From: CAVONB01 sp963697205 | GTDB lineage: Bacteria; Pseudomonadota; Alphaproteobacteria; Rhizobiales; Hyphomicrobiaceae | NCBI GenBank assembly: GCA_963697205.1 | Contig: CAVONB010000009.1 | Span: 1-64,000 of the forward strand | Direction: 5' to 3' | DNA: 64,000 bases | Part shown: positions 28,720 through 37,100 of the stretch, one piece after another | How positions within the stretch are numbered: position 1 is the first letter of the stretch | Layout of the letters: each line of letters begins with the position of its first letter | Translations under genes and position numbers: made by a program | Notes under the pieces: model-generated | The model's input: only the letters and a program-made list of their open reading frames with translations | Database searches by the model: none | What the model was told of the DNA's origin: nothing

Positions 28720-30428
28720 GGCTTTGCCTCCACCGGCACGCGCGTGGGCGTCGCGGCGATCACCGGCTGCCCGCCGTCTAGGGTCACGATCTGATTGCGG
28801 CACCAGGCGTCGAGCATGCCCGGATTATCCTCGCGCTGATGGGCGCCGCGGCTCTCGGTGCGTTTCAGCGCAGCCTCCGTGACGACCCGCGCGACGAGGA
28901 GCATGTTGCGTAGGTCGAACCAGTCGAGGCGGGCGGTATCGAAGGCGCCCGGTGTGCCCGGCGGCGCGACGCCGAGTCGGGTTGCCAGCAACTCGATGGC
29001 GGCGCGGGCGCGTTCCAGACCTGCCGCGGTGCGGAACGGGCCGACGTCGGCGAACATAAGCGTCTGCAATTCGTGGAGCATTGCGGCGGTGTTGAGCGCC
29101 GACGGGGACGGACCTGCCGCGCGGGCGAGCGCCAGGGCGGGTGCGGCGGTGCGGGCGTCGAACCCGCGGACGGCAGCGCGGGATGTCGCCTGTCGGGCGG
29201 CCGTGCGCCCGGCCTCGCGGCCGAACACGAGCGCCTCGGTGATGGCGTTGCCCGACAGGCGGTTGGCGCCGTTGGCACCTCCGACCGCCTCGCCGGCCGC
29301 CAGCAGGCCCGGAACGCCCGTCTCCATGGCGACGTGCACGCGGATTCCGCCCATATGGTAGTGCGCGATGGGTGCCACCTCGACGGGCATCTTCGTCAGG
29401 TCGATGCCGTTGGCGGCAAGCTTGGCGATGACGGGGCCGAAGGCCGCCTTCAGCTCCGCTGCGCTCAGGTGCATAAAGCTCAGGTAGGCGCCGCCATGCG
29501 GCGTGCCGCGTCCGGCCGCGACCTCCTTGGTGATGGCGTACGTGGCGTTGTCGCGCGTGATGACGTAGCGGCCGTCCTCGGCCGTGCCGTAGCGGTGCGT
29601 GAACTCCTCCATCTTGCCGTTCAACAGTCGGCCGCCAAGCTTGTAGCGGAATGGGTCCCACATGATCGGATCAAGGCCGATCAGGCGCGGGGCGAGATGG
29701 CCGATCGGGAAGAATTGCACGAACTCCATGTCGATCAGGCTGGCGCCGGCACGCAGTGCGAGCGCGTAGCCATCACCGCCCATGTTGGCGGAAGCACTGG
29801 TGCGGCTGTAGAGGCGTGTCAGGCCGCCTGTGGCGATGATGGTGACGGGGGCGGCGATGGTCACCGCGCGGCCCGTCGCCATGTCGATACCGACGGCGCC
29901 TGATACCGTGCCTTCCGCAACGACGAGATCGACGACCAGCAGGTCACCGATACGGCGCACAATGTCGTGCTTGTGCAACTCTGTGCGCAGCGTTTTGGAA
30001 ACCGCCGGGCCGGTGTTGAGGAAGTCGACGTAAACGCAGCGCGGTCGATCATGCCCCGGTGCGAATGCGGCGCGGATCTTTTCGCCGTCGCGCGCCCAGC
30101 CAACACCCCAGCGGTCCATTTCGCGGATGACCTCGGGTCCTTCTTCGCAGAGCAGGCGCGAGAGCGTCTCGTCGCAAAGGCCGCGCCCGGCCGCGAGCGT
30201 GTCGGCGAGATGGAACGCGGGATCGTCAGGTCCGTCGGACCCGAGGGCGACGGCAACAGTCATCATGGCCATGACGGTGCCGCCGCCGCGACCGATCAGG
30301 GCACGGTCGGCGAGGATCACGCGGCACCCGCCGCGAGCGGCCTCTATAGCGGCGTACATGCCGGCGCCGCCCGCGCCGATGACCAGAACGTCCGTTTCGA
30401 GGTGCACCGTTTCGAGATCGTTCGGCAA
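28716..30428 (-). CDS. FAD-dependent succinate dehydrogenase/fumarate reductase-type flavoprotein
   Basis: A 570-residue flavoprotein. The FAD fold is VLVIGAGGAGMYAAIEAA near residue 15. TIIATGGLTRLYSRTSASANMGGDGYALALRAGA spans the second FAD region, and the substrate-side HYHMGGIRV and GLLAAGEAVGGANGANRLSGN are typical of SdhA/FrdA/aspartate-oxidase proteins. The only well-placed start is a TTG at 30428 with an AGGAG site eight bases upstream; no ATG occurs before the FAD motif. It should reduce or oxidise a C-C bond next to a carboxylate. No membrane anchor subunit is present. Confidence 0.88.
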   Translation of the reverse strand: MPNDLETVHLETDVLVIGAGGAGMYAAIEAARGGCRVILADRALIGRGGGTVMAMMTVAVALGSDGPDDPAFHLADTLAAGRGLCDETLSRLLCEEGPEVIREMDRWGVGWARDGEKIRAAFAPGHDRPRCVYVDFLNTGPAVSKTLRTELHKHDIVRRIGDLLVVDLVVAEGTVSGAVGIDMATGRAVTIAAPVTIIATGGLTRLYSRTSASANMGGDGYALALRAGASLIDMEFVQFFPIGHLAPRLIGLDPIMWDPFRYKLGGRLLNGKMEEFTHRYGTAEDGRYVITRDNATYAITKEVAAGRGTPHGGAYLSFMHLSAAELKAAFGPVIAKLAANGIDLTKMPVEVAPIAHYHMGGIRVHVAMETGVPGLLAAGEAVGGANGANRLSGNAITEALVFGREAGRTAARQATSRAAVRGFDARTAAPALALARAAGPSPSALNTAAMLHELQTLMFADVGPFRTAAGLERARAAIELLATRLGVAPPGTPGAFDTARLDWFDLRNMLLVARVVTEAALKRTESRGAHQREDNPGMLDAWCRNQIVTLDGGQPVIAATPTRVPVEAKP

Positions 30429-30471
30429 TTGGGTGCTCCTGAGGCGCGCGACGGACGTCGGGCGGTTGGCG

Positions 30472-31281
30472 TCAAAAGGCGGCGAGATCCGCGTTGAGGC
30501 GATTGGTAATCAGCATCGAGCCCGGCCAGTGCGTGATGCAGAGCGGTGGCCTGGAGTTGAGAACGACGGATTGCGGGGTCACGCCGCAGGCCCAGAACAC
30601 CGGTATCAACGTGTCGTCGACCACAGGCGGGGGATCGCCGTAGTCTGGCTTCATGAGATCGGCGATGCCGATTGCGGCCGGCAGGCCGAGGTGGACGGGG
30701 GCGCCATGCACATTGGGGAACCGTGAGGTGATCTGGATCGCCTCGATCGCGTCGGCCGGCGTCATCATACGCAAGGACACCACCATCTTGCCCGAGAAGG
30801 GGCCGGCCGGGACGCAATCGATGTTGGTGCGGTACATCGGCACGACCGTATCCTCGCAAATGTGATGGATCGGGATGCCGGCGGCCAGCAGCGCTTCCTC
30901 GAAAGAGAAGGAGCAGCCGATGATGAATGCGACAAGATCGTCGCGCCAAAGGTCACTGATATCGGTGGGCTCGTCGACGCAGCGTCCGTCACGGAAGACG
31001 CGGTAGCGCGGAACGTCGGTGCGGATGTCGATGTCGCCGAGATCCGGCAGCGTGGGATCGCCGACCGCGCTTATGCCGATGACGGGGCAGGGCTTGGGGT
31101 TGCGCTGGCAGAAGGCTGCGAAGTCGATCGCCCAGTCACGGGGCAGGATGCACACGTTGCCCTGCACGCAACCCGGTGCTTGGCCGGCGGTGTGACCGCG
31201 GTGATGCCCCTCACGACAGGCCAAACGCGCTGCGACCGCCGCCTCGACCGGCCCCTTGCCCCTGCGATCGAATCCTGACAT
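30472..31281 (-). CDS. DUF1445/YcsI-family putative hydro-lyase (D-glutamate cyclase-like)
   Basis: A 269-residue member of the DUF1445 family. The conserved blocks GHTAGQAPGCVQGNVCILP near residue 30, GCSFSFEEALLAAG near 125, MYRTNIDCVPAGPFSG near 150 and FWACGVTPQSVV near 230 are all present. Family members are annotated as hydro-lyases, and a mammalian relative is a D-glutamate cyclase, so a dehydration or cyclisation of a hydroxy- or amino-acid is plausible. It starts ATG at 31281 and lies 43 bp upstream of the flavoprotein on the same strand. Confidence 0.9.
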   Translation of the reverse strand: MSGFDRRGKGPVEAAVAARLACREGHHRGHTAGQAPGCVQGNVCILPRDWAIDFAAFCQRNPKPCPVIGISAVGDPTLPDLGDIDIRTDVPRYRVFRDGRCVDEPTDISDLWRDDLVAFIIGCSFSFEEALLAAGIPIHHICEDTVVPMYRTNIDCVPAGPFSGKMVVSLRMMTPADAIEAIQITSRFPNVHGAPVHLGLPAAIGIADLMKPDYGDPPPVVDDTLIPVFWACGVTPQSVVLNSRPPLCITHWPGSMLITNRLNADLAAF

Positions 31282-31637
31282 CGGCGAGGGTTCCTGTCCG
31301 ACAATCTGGCGTCGACGGCACGGACGCCGTGCCGCCTGCGGGATGACCCGGATGGCCTTGCGTGCCCGCGGCCGCCCGCGTCCGCCTATTCAACGCGCCG
31401 CAGAGGCGCTTGTCATCATCGATGTCGCGATCGATGTCGCTCTGCCAGTAGGCAAGCGGCGTGGTGATCGGCCACGAGCCGCAACGACCGCCAGCGCAGT
31501 CACGCAGCACACGGCAACGTTGTCGAGCAATCCCGGTGCCAGTCGGATCGCGGCGCCCCATAAGCCGCGCACGTGAGACGCGCAGGTGAGACGCCTATCG
31601 AGGCTGTCGAACCCACGGCGTGACTTTGCCGTTCGAC
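31282..31637. other. Intergenic region upstream of the DUF1445 gene
   Basis: About 355 bp without a supportable gene. A minus-strand frame at 31572-31390 encodes one hydrophobic stretch, but it lacks a ribosome site and an ATG. The region should hold the promoter of the DUF1445-flavoprotein-ferredoxin operon; no clear -35/-10 pair stands out. Two direct copies of GATGTCGC lie near 31420. Confidence 0.4.
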
Positions 31638-31663
31638 TCCCGGCAGCATGCCGCGCTGCGGGA
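31638..31663 (-). terminator. Imperfect hairpin after the amidohydrolase gene
   Basis: TCCCGGCAGC and GCTGCGGGA can pair with a single bulged base around a 7-nt loop, about 15 bp beyond the amidohydrolase stop on the minus strand. No T-run follows. Confidence 0.4.
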
Positions 31664-31677
31664 TGTACAGCGACCCC

Positions 31678-32772
31678 TTACGGCTCGATACCGAGCAGCC
31701 TAGCCGCGGTGCCGCCGAGCATCGCGATCTTGTCGGTGTCGCTGATGCCTGGGATCGACAGAATGTGCGCCACAGGCTCGGTATTCCATGGGAACGGGTA
31801 GTCGGTGCCCAGGACCACGTGCTCGGCCCCGACCTCGGCAATGAGGTGACGCATACCCTCGCTGGTGAACATGATCGAGTCGAAGTAGAGCTGGCCGTTG
31901 CGCAGGTAGTCGGTCGGCATCTTTTTGGGTAGCGTCCCGACCCTGTTTGGGAACACTCTGCACACAGCGTCCGAGCGGTTGGCATAGGACGGCAGGAAGC
32001 CGCCGCCGTGCGCGGCGCATATCTTGAGCCCCGGAAAGCGGTCGAGCGTTCCCTCGAAAATCAGGTGCGACAGCGCGATGGTGGTTTCGAGCGGATTGCC
32101 GATCGTATTGGTCAACAGGCCGCTGCCGCCAAGCCGGCCGCTCGCCTCCAGCTCACGGACGCCGAGCGGGTGCAGGAACACCAGCACGCCCAATTCCTCG
32201 CACTTCGCCCAGAAAGGGTTGAACCTCGGGCTTGCCAATTCCTCGCCGGCCACGCTGCCGGCGACGCCGACACCGCGGAATCCGAGTTTCTTCACCGCGT
32301 GCTCGATCTGCTGCGCCGCAAGGTCGGGATACTGCAGAGCCGCCGTCGCGAAGCCGACGAAGCGGTCGGGATGACTGGCACAGAACCCGGCCAGCGTCTC
32401 GTTCTGCACCTTGATCAGCTTCTCGGCGACGTCGCGCTCGGCGCGATACCAGTAAGGATTGATGCTCAACGCCTCGACATCGACGCCCGACTTGTCCATG
32501 TGCGCGAGACGGTCGCCGACATCCGACCAAAGCAGCTCAGGTGCTTCCAGCGGGTGATTGACCAGCTTCGCAGCGTCGGGGACGATGCAATGCGCGTGAA
32601 CGTCGACGGTCTTGACCCGCTTGCCTGCGATCACGACCTCCCAGCGCCCCTGGGAATGGGCGTGGGCATGGGAACCGCCGCCCGATCTTGCGTCGGCTGC
32701 AGCGGAAAACTCGCAATCGACAAACGCAATGCCAAGCGTTTCATTGCTGGCGGTATCAGTACCGGTCGACAT
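31678..32772 (-). CDS. ACMSD-like amidohydrolase (metal-dependent decarboxylase/hydrolase)
   Basis: A 364-residue amidohydrolase-2 protein. Metal ligands are visible as VDVHAHCIVP (HxH near residue 63), FLHPLG near 205, CAAHGGGFLPSYANR near 265 and GTDYPFPW near 330, the order of the ACMSD/gamma-resorcylate decarboxylase group. A His-rich SHAHAHSQG stretch precedes the barrel. The ATG at 32772 has a GGAGG site; an open extension to 32919 has none. In this catabolic neighbourhood a decarboxylation or hydrolysis of a carboxylated intermediate is likely. A 396-bp gap separates it from the DUF1445 gene, so it is probably transcribed separately. Confidence 0.88.
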   Translation of the reverse strand: MSTGTDTASNETLGIAFVDCEFSAAADARSGGGSHAHAHSQGRWEVVIAGKRVKTVDVHAHCIVPDAAKLVNHPLEAPELLWSDVGDRLAHMDKSGVDVEALSINPYWYRAERDVAEKLIKVQNETLAGFCASHPDRFVGFATAALQYPDLAAQQIEHAVKKLGFRGVGVAGSVAGEELASPRFNPFWAKCEELGVLVFLHPLGVRELEASGRLGGSGLLTNTIGNPLETTIALSHLIFEGTLDRFPGLKICAAHGGGFLPSYANRSDAVCRVFPNRVGTLPKKMPTDYLRNGQLYFDSIMFTSEGMRHLIAEVGAEHVVLGTDYPFPWNTEPVAHILSIPGISDTDKIAMLGGTAARLLGIEP

Positions 32773-33131
32773 CTTCGCTTCCTCCCGTCTGGTCGATCTT
32801 GCTTTCGGCGTCAGCCTACACCGAACCGACGTCGGTGTACGCCTCACGCACCTATGAGACAAACAAGAACCAGACCCTCTTGTCGACCTGATCCAGAGGT
32901 CACCGAGGCAGCCAACCACGGCTTTTGCCCTTCAAAGCACGGGCGGCAACAGTCCATTCGGGGCGGTCCACGTCTCCGGCTCGATTGTTGCGGCTTGCCA
33001 AGCACCGGGGTTGCGCCGTCAAGGCGATCGGGCCGACGTGATCTAACGCGGCTTCGGCCAGACTACCGAAAATGAGGTGGTCCGGTCGCGCCTTGGATGG
33101 GATGGCCCAACAGAAGGCGTCGACGGATGCG
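32773..33131. other. Intergenic region between the amidohydrolase and the Dpp operon end
   Basis: About 360 bp. It should contain the amidohydrolase promoter and the 3' end of the leftward Dpp transcript. I see no gene, strong hairpin or repeat in it. Confidence 0.4.
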
Positions 33132-34140
33132 TCAGGTGCCGAGGTGGCACGCTGACAGATGTCCCGGTGCAATCGCCCCAAGGACCGGCTTCTCGATGCT
33201 GCAGCGGTCGAAAGCGTGCAGACAGCGCGGGTGAAAGTGGCAGCCTGGCGGTGGCGCAAGGGGCGAGGGGATTTCACCCCGCACGGGGTGGAAGGTGCGC
33301 TTCGAGGCCGTGACGCGTGGCATCTCGTCGAGCAACGCCTGCGTGTAGGGATGGCGAGGTGCTGGCGAACACCTGCTCGTTGGGCGCAGTCTCCACAATG
33401 CGGCCGAGATACATGATGGCGACGCGGTCGCAGATGTGGCGCACGACACCCAGGTCGTGGCTGATGAAGAGGTAGGTCAGATCGAAGTCTTGGCGCAGGT
33501 CCATGAACAGGTTGATGACCTGAGCCTGGATCGACACGTCGAGCGCCGCGATCGCCTCGTCGCAGACGAGGACGCGCGGCTTGACGGCCAATGCGCGCGC
33601 GATGCCGATGCGCGCGCGTTGGCCGCCCGAGAACTGATGAGGATAGCGCCGCATCATGGTGGGGTCGAGGCCGACGCGTCCGAGCAGGTCGGCGACATAG
33701 TCGGCGCGCTCGCTGGCGGCCACGATGCCGTGCACCACGGCCGCCTCGCCGACGATGCTCTCGACACGCTGGCGCGGGTTGAGCGAGGCCGACGGGTCCT
33801 GGAAGATCATCTGGACGGCGAGGCGGGCCCTCTTGCCCGCATCGGCGTCAAGCGTGGCACGGTCGAGGCCCTCGAACAGGACGGCGCCCTCGGTCGGCGT
33901 CATCAGGCCCGCGAGCATGCGGCCGAGCGTCGATTTTCCGCAGCCCGATTCGCCGACGAGGCCGACGACCTCGCCCTTCCCAATGGCCAGCGAGACGCTG
34001 TCGACTGCGTGTACGGTTTCCTCGCGCTGGCCGGATCCAAGTGCGGCAGCGATGCGGCCGGCAATGTCGAGCGATTTCACGAAGCGCTTGGTAAGATCGC
34101 GCGCTTCCAGCACCGGTGTCGTGATCGGTAACGCGCTCAT
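33132..34140 (-). pseudogene. DppF/OppF-type peptide ABC transporter ATPase, one frameshift near 33360
   Basis: The second ATPase of the peptide importer, about 335 residues. Walker A is GESGCGKST, IFQDPSASLNPRQRV is the Opp-type Q-loop, the signature is FSGGQRAR and Walker B is VLVCDEAIAALD (Ala replaces the usual Pro-Ser/Val). After NEQVFAST the frame changes near 33360 and continues as RHPYTQALLDEMP, the universal OppF tail. It is followed by PGCHFHPRC and other Cys residues typical of the C-terminal iron-sulfur-like loop. It overlaps dppD by ATGA (34137-34140). Most of the ATPase is upstream of the break, so a truncated protein could retain fold but would lose the C-terminal domain. Confidence 0.85.
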
Positions 34141-35144
34141 GGCATCGCCTCCATCAGCGGGCGACAGCAGCGGACCTCGCGGTTCGGTGCGATGGGTCGG
34201 GTGGGCTGCGCGGTCTCGCAACCCTCGCCGCGGTGCGCGCAGCGTGGCCGGAAGGGACAACCGGCCGGCAGATCGAGCAAGGAGGGCGCGCTGCCTGGGA
34301 TCTGGGTCAGTCGCGCGCCGCGCGCATTGGCGCTCGGCACGGAGCCGAGCAGTCCGGCCGTGTAGGGATGGGCAGGGTTTGTGACCACGTCGGCGGTCGG
34401 TCCTGTTTCGACGATGCGGCCGGCGTACATGACGGCGATCCGGTCGGCGAGCGCGGAGACGATGGCGAGATCGTGTGTGATCCAGATCATCGCCGTGCCG
34501 GTTTTTCGGCACATCTCCTGCGCGAGGTGCAGGATCTGGCCCTGGATGGTGACGTCGAGCGCGGTGGTCGGCTCGTCGGCGATGACAAGATCGGGCCGGT
34601 TGATGAAGGCAATTGCGATCGCGAGGCGCTGGCGCATACCGCCCGACAGCTCGTGGGGATAGGCGGCCAGACGGCGCTCGGGGCTCGGGATGCCGACCTC
34701 GGCGAGCGCCGCGACGGCCAGCCGGCGGGCCTCCTCGCGCGAGACCTTGCGGTGGGCGCTGATCGCCTCGATGATCTGTGTGTCGACGCGCAGGACCGGG
34801 TTGAGCGTCATCATCGGATCCTGGAAGATCATCGCGATGCGATTGCCGCGCAGATCGCGCAGGCGCTGTGGCACAGCCGTGGTCAGGGCCTCGCCCTTGA
34901 AGCGGATCGCCCCCGACACGATGCGGCCCGGCGGATCGATCAGGCCGAGGATCGAGAAGCCGGTGATCGATTTGCCCGAGCCCGATTCGCCGACGAGGCC
35001 CAGCACCTCGCCGGCATCCACGTGGAAGGTCACGCCGTCGACGGCCTTGACCACGCCGGCCCTGGTGAAGAAGTGCGTTGCCAGTTCGTCGACCGCGAGC
35101 GTGGCTTCTGGCGTCGGGCCCGACGTCGAGATGGCCCCAGTCAT
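34137..35144 (-). CDS. DppD/OppD-type peptide ABC transporter ATPase
   Basis: A 335-residue ATPase. Walker A is GESGSGKSI, MIFQDPMMTLNPVLRV is the Q-loop, the signature is LSGGMRQR, Walker B is LVIADEPTTALD and the H-loop is WITHDLAIVS. The C-terminal extension carries NPAHPYTAGLLGS and a Cys-rich PAGCPFRPRCAH segment, as in Dpp/Opp ATPases. The ATG at 35144 overlaps the permease stop by ATGA; the long upstream extension of the frame lies entirely inside the permease gene. Confidence 0.93.
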   Translation of the reverse strand: MTGAISTSGPTPEATLAVDELATHFFTRAGVVKAVDGVTFHVDAGEVLGLVGESGSGKSITGFSILGLIDPPGRIVSGAIRFKGEALTTAVPQRLRDLRGNRIAMIFQDPMMTLNPVLRVDTQIIEAISAHRKVSREEARRLAVAALAEVGIPSPERRLAAYPHELSGGMRQRLAIAIAFINRPDLVIADEPTTALDVTIQGQILHLAQEMCRKTGTAMIWITHDLAIVSALADRIAVMYAGRIVETGPTADVVTNPAHPYTAGLLGSVPSANARGARLTQIPGSAPSLLDLPAGCPFRPRCAHRGEGCETAQPTRPIAPNREVRCCRPLMEAMP

Positions 35145-36070
35145 CGCGAAAGCCTCGGGTTGAGCGCGTCGCGAAGGCGGTCGCCGACGAGGTTGATCGA
35201 CATGATTGTGATCAGCAGCGCGAGGCCCGGGAAGAAGCTGATCCAGTACTTGCCCGACAGCATGTACTCGAAGCCGTTGGAGATGAGCAGGCCCAGCGAG
35301 GGCTCGGTCGGCGGCAGGCCGACGCCGAGGAACGACAGCGTAGCTTCGAGCGCGATGGCGTGCGCGGTCTGCACGGCGCCGACGACGATCAGCGGCGCGA
35401 GGCAGTTGGGAAGGATGTGGCGCAACAGGATGCGCGTGTGCGACAGGCCGAGACAGCGGGCGGCCTCGACATAGTCCTTGCCCCGCTCGACGAGCGCGCT
35501 CGCGCGCACGGTGCGGGCGAAGTAGGCCCACTGTACGGTCACGAGGGCGATGATGATCTTATCGACGCCTTTGCCCAGGATTGCGATCAGCATCAGTGCG
35601 ATCAGGATCGCGGGAAACGAGAGCTGCATGTCGATCAGGCGCATGATCGCCGCCTCGATGCGCCCGCCGGCGTAGGCGGCGATCAGGCCGACCACGGCGC
35701 CGAGCACCATGGCGATGAGACCCGACAGCACGCCGACGGCAAGCGAGATCCGCAGGCCGTAGAGCATGGCGGAGACGAGGTCGCGCCCGGCTCCGTCCGA
35801 GCCGAGCCAGAAAGTCATGCCCGTCATGCTCTTGCTGCCGGGCGGTTGGCGGCTGTCCATGACGTCGACGGTGGCGAGGTCATAGGGGTTCTGCGGCGCG
35901 ATCCAGGGCGCAAGGACGGCAAGCACGACGATGATCGCCAGAAGGCAGAGCGCGACGGCTGCAATACGGCTTTCGAGAAAGGCTGACAGAAATCTGCGAA
36001 AGGGTCGCTCGGCTTCGACCGCGCCCGCGCCCCCGCTGCGATCCGACGGCGTGCCGGCGTCGATGCTCAT
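35141..36070 (-). CDS. DppC/OppC-type peptide ABC transporter permease
   Basis: A 309-residue permease. The first helix (VALCLLAIIVVLAVLAPWIA) is followed by the family motif FWLGSDGAGRDLVSAMLYG, five further helices, and the coupling loop EAARCLGLSHTRILLRHILPN around residue 215. The ATG at 36070 overlaps the stop of the other permease by ATGA. Confidence 0.93.
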   Translation of the reverse strand: MSIDAGTPSDRSGGAGAVEAERPFRRFLSAFLESRIAAVALCLLAIIVVLAVLAPWIAPQNPYDLATVDVMDSRQPPGSKSMTGMTFWLGSDGAGRDLVSAMLYGLRISLAVGVLSGLIAMVLGAVVGLIAAYAGGRIEAAIMRLIDMQLSFPAILIALMLIAILGKGVDKIIIALVTVQWAYFARTVRASALVERGKDYVEAARCLGLSHTRILLRHILPNCLAPLIVVGAVQTAHAIALEATLSFLGVGLPPTEPSLGLLISNGFEYMLSGKYWISFFPGLALLITIMSINLVGDRLRDALNPRLSR

Positions 36071-37044
36071 GCGCCAGTCTCCGCCAGACGCACGCGCGGA
36101 TCGAGCACCGAATAGAGGATGTCGACGACGAGATTGATGAACACGAACAGCAGCACGATGATGACGAGGTAGGCGACAATCACCGGCCGGTCGAGCGACT
36201 GGATCGAGGTAATGAGCAGGCGCCCCATGCCGGGCCAGGCGAAGATCGTTTCTGTCACCACCGAAAAGGCGACGAGGTTGCCGAACTCGAGCCCGATAAC
36301 GGTGATGACCGGAATCAGGATGTTCTTCAATAGGTGCACACCCACGACGCGCCGCTCGGACAGGCCCTTGGCGCGGGCGAAGCGGATGTAGTCCTGCAGA
36401 ATGCCCTCGCGCGCGCCGGCCTGCGTCAGGCGGATGACGAGCGACATTTTGAGGAGCGCGAGGTTGAAGGCGGGCAAAGCCAGATGGCGCCAGCCGTCGA
36501 GCGTGAAGAGACTCGACGTAATGCCGAGCACCGTCGAGGTTTGTCCGCGGCCCGACGACGGCAGCCAACCGAGCATCACCGCAAACACCATGATCAGCAT
36601 CAGGCCGACCCAGAATGTCGGCAGCGAGAAGCCGACGATGGACCCAGCCATGATGGACTTGCCGCCGACGCTGTCGGGCTTGAGGCCCGCGTAGAGCCCG
36701 AGCGGGATGCCGAGCACGACGGCGAACAGCAGCGCGGCGAAGGCCAGCTCGAACGTGGCCGGCATGCGCTGGAGAATAACGCGCATGGCCGGCTCGCCGA
36801 ACACGAACGACTTGCCGAGGTCGCCTTCGGACACGCCGCCGACGAAGTGGAGGTACTGCTCCCAGAGGGGACGATCGAGGCCGAGTGCCTGGATGGCGCG
36901 ATCGATCTCGGCCTGGTCGGCCTGCGGGTCGATCAGCAGGTAGACGGGATTGCCGATCACGTGCACGCCGGCGAACACGATCACCGACATCAGCGCGATG
37001 ACGAGCGCACTCTGCATCAGACGCCGGAGGATGAAGGCGAGCAT
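36067..37044 (-). CDS. DppB/OppB-type peptide ABC transporter permease
   Basis: A 325-residue permease beginning MLAFILRRLMQSALVIALMS. It has the characteristic periplasmic loop with GLDRPLWEQYLHFVGGV and GDLGKSFVFGEPA, and the coupling loop RFARAKGLSERRVVGVHLLKN near residue 230. It heads the four coupled membrane and ATPase genes (B-C-D-F), each overlapping the next by ATGA. Confidence 0.93.
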   Translation of the reverse strand: MLAFILRRLMQSALVIALMSVIVFAGVHVIGNPVYLLIDPQADQAEIDRAIQALGLDRPLWEQYLHFVGGVSEGDLGKSFVFGEPAMRVILQRMPATFELAFAALLFAVVLGIPLGLYAGLKPDSVGGKSIMAGSIVGFSLPTFWVGLMLIMVFAVMLGWLPSSGRGQTSTVLGITSSLFTLDGWRHLALPAFNLALLKMSLVIRLTQAGAREGILQDYIRFARAKGLSERRVVGVHLLKNILIPVITVIGLEFGNLVAFSVVTETIFAWPGMGRLLITSIQSLDRPVIVAYLVIIVLLFVFINLVVDILYSVLDPRVRLAETGA

Positions 37045-37063
37045 GGGCGCGCTCCGTGGGGGC

Positions 37064-37091
37064 GGGCGCGACGGTGTTTCTCGTCGCGCCC
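37064..37091 (-). terminator. Hairpin between dppA-like and dppB-like genes
   Basis: GGGCGCGACG and CGTCGCGCCC form a perfect 10-bp stem with an 8-nt loop in the 56-bp gap after the binding-protein gene. It mirrors the hairpin at the same place in the Liv operon and probably raises binding-protein mRNA relative to the rest. Confidence 0.65.
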
Positions 37092-37100
37092 CCGCGTCCT

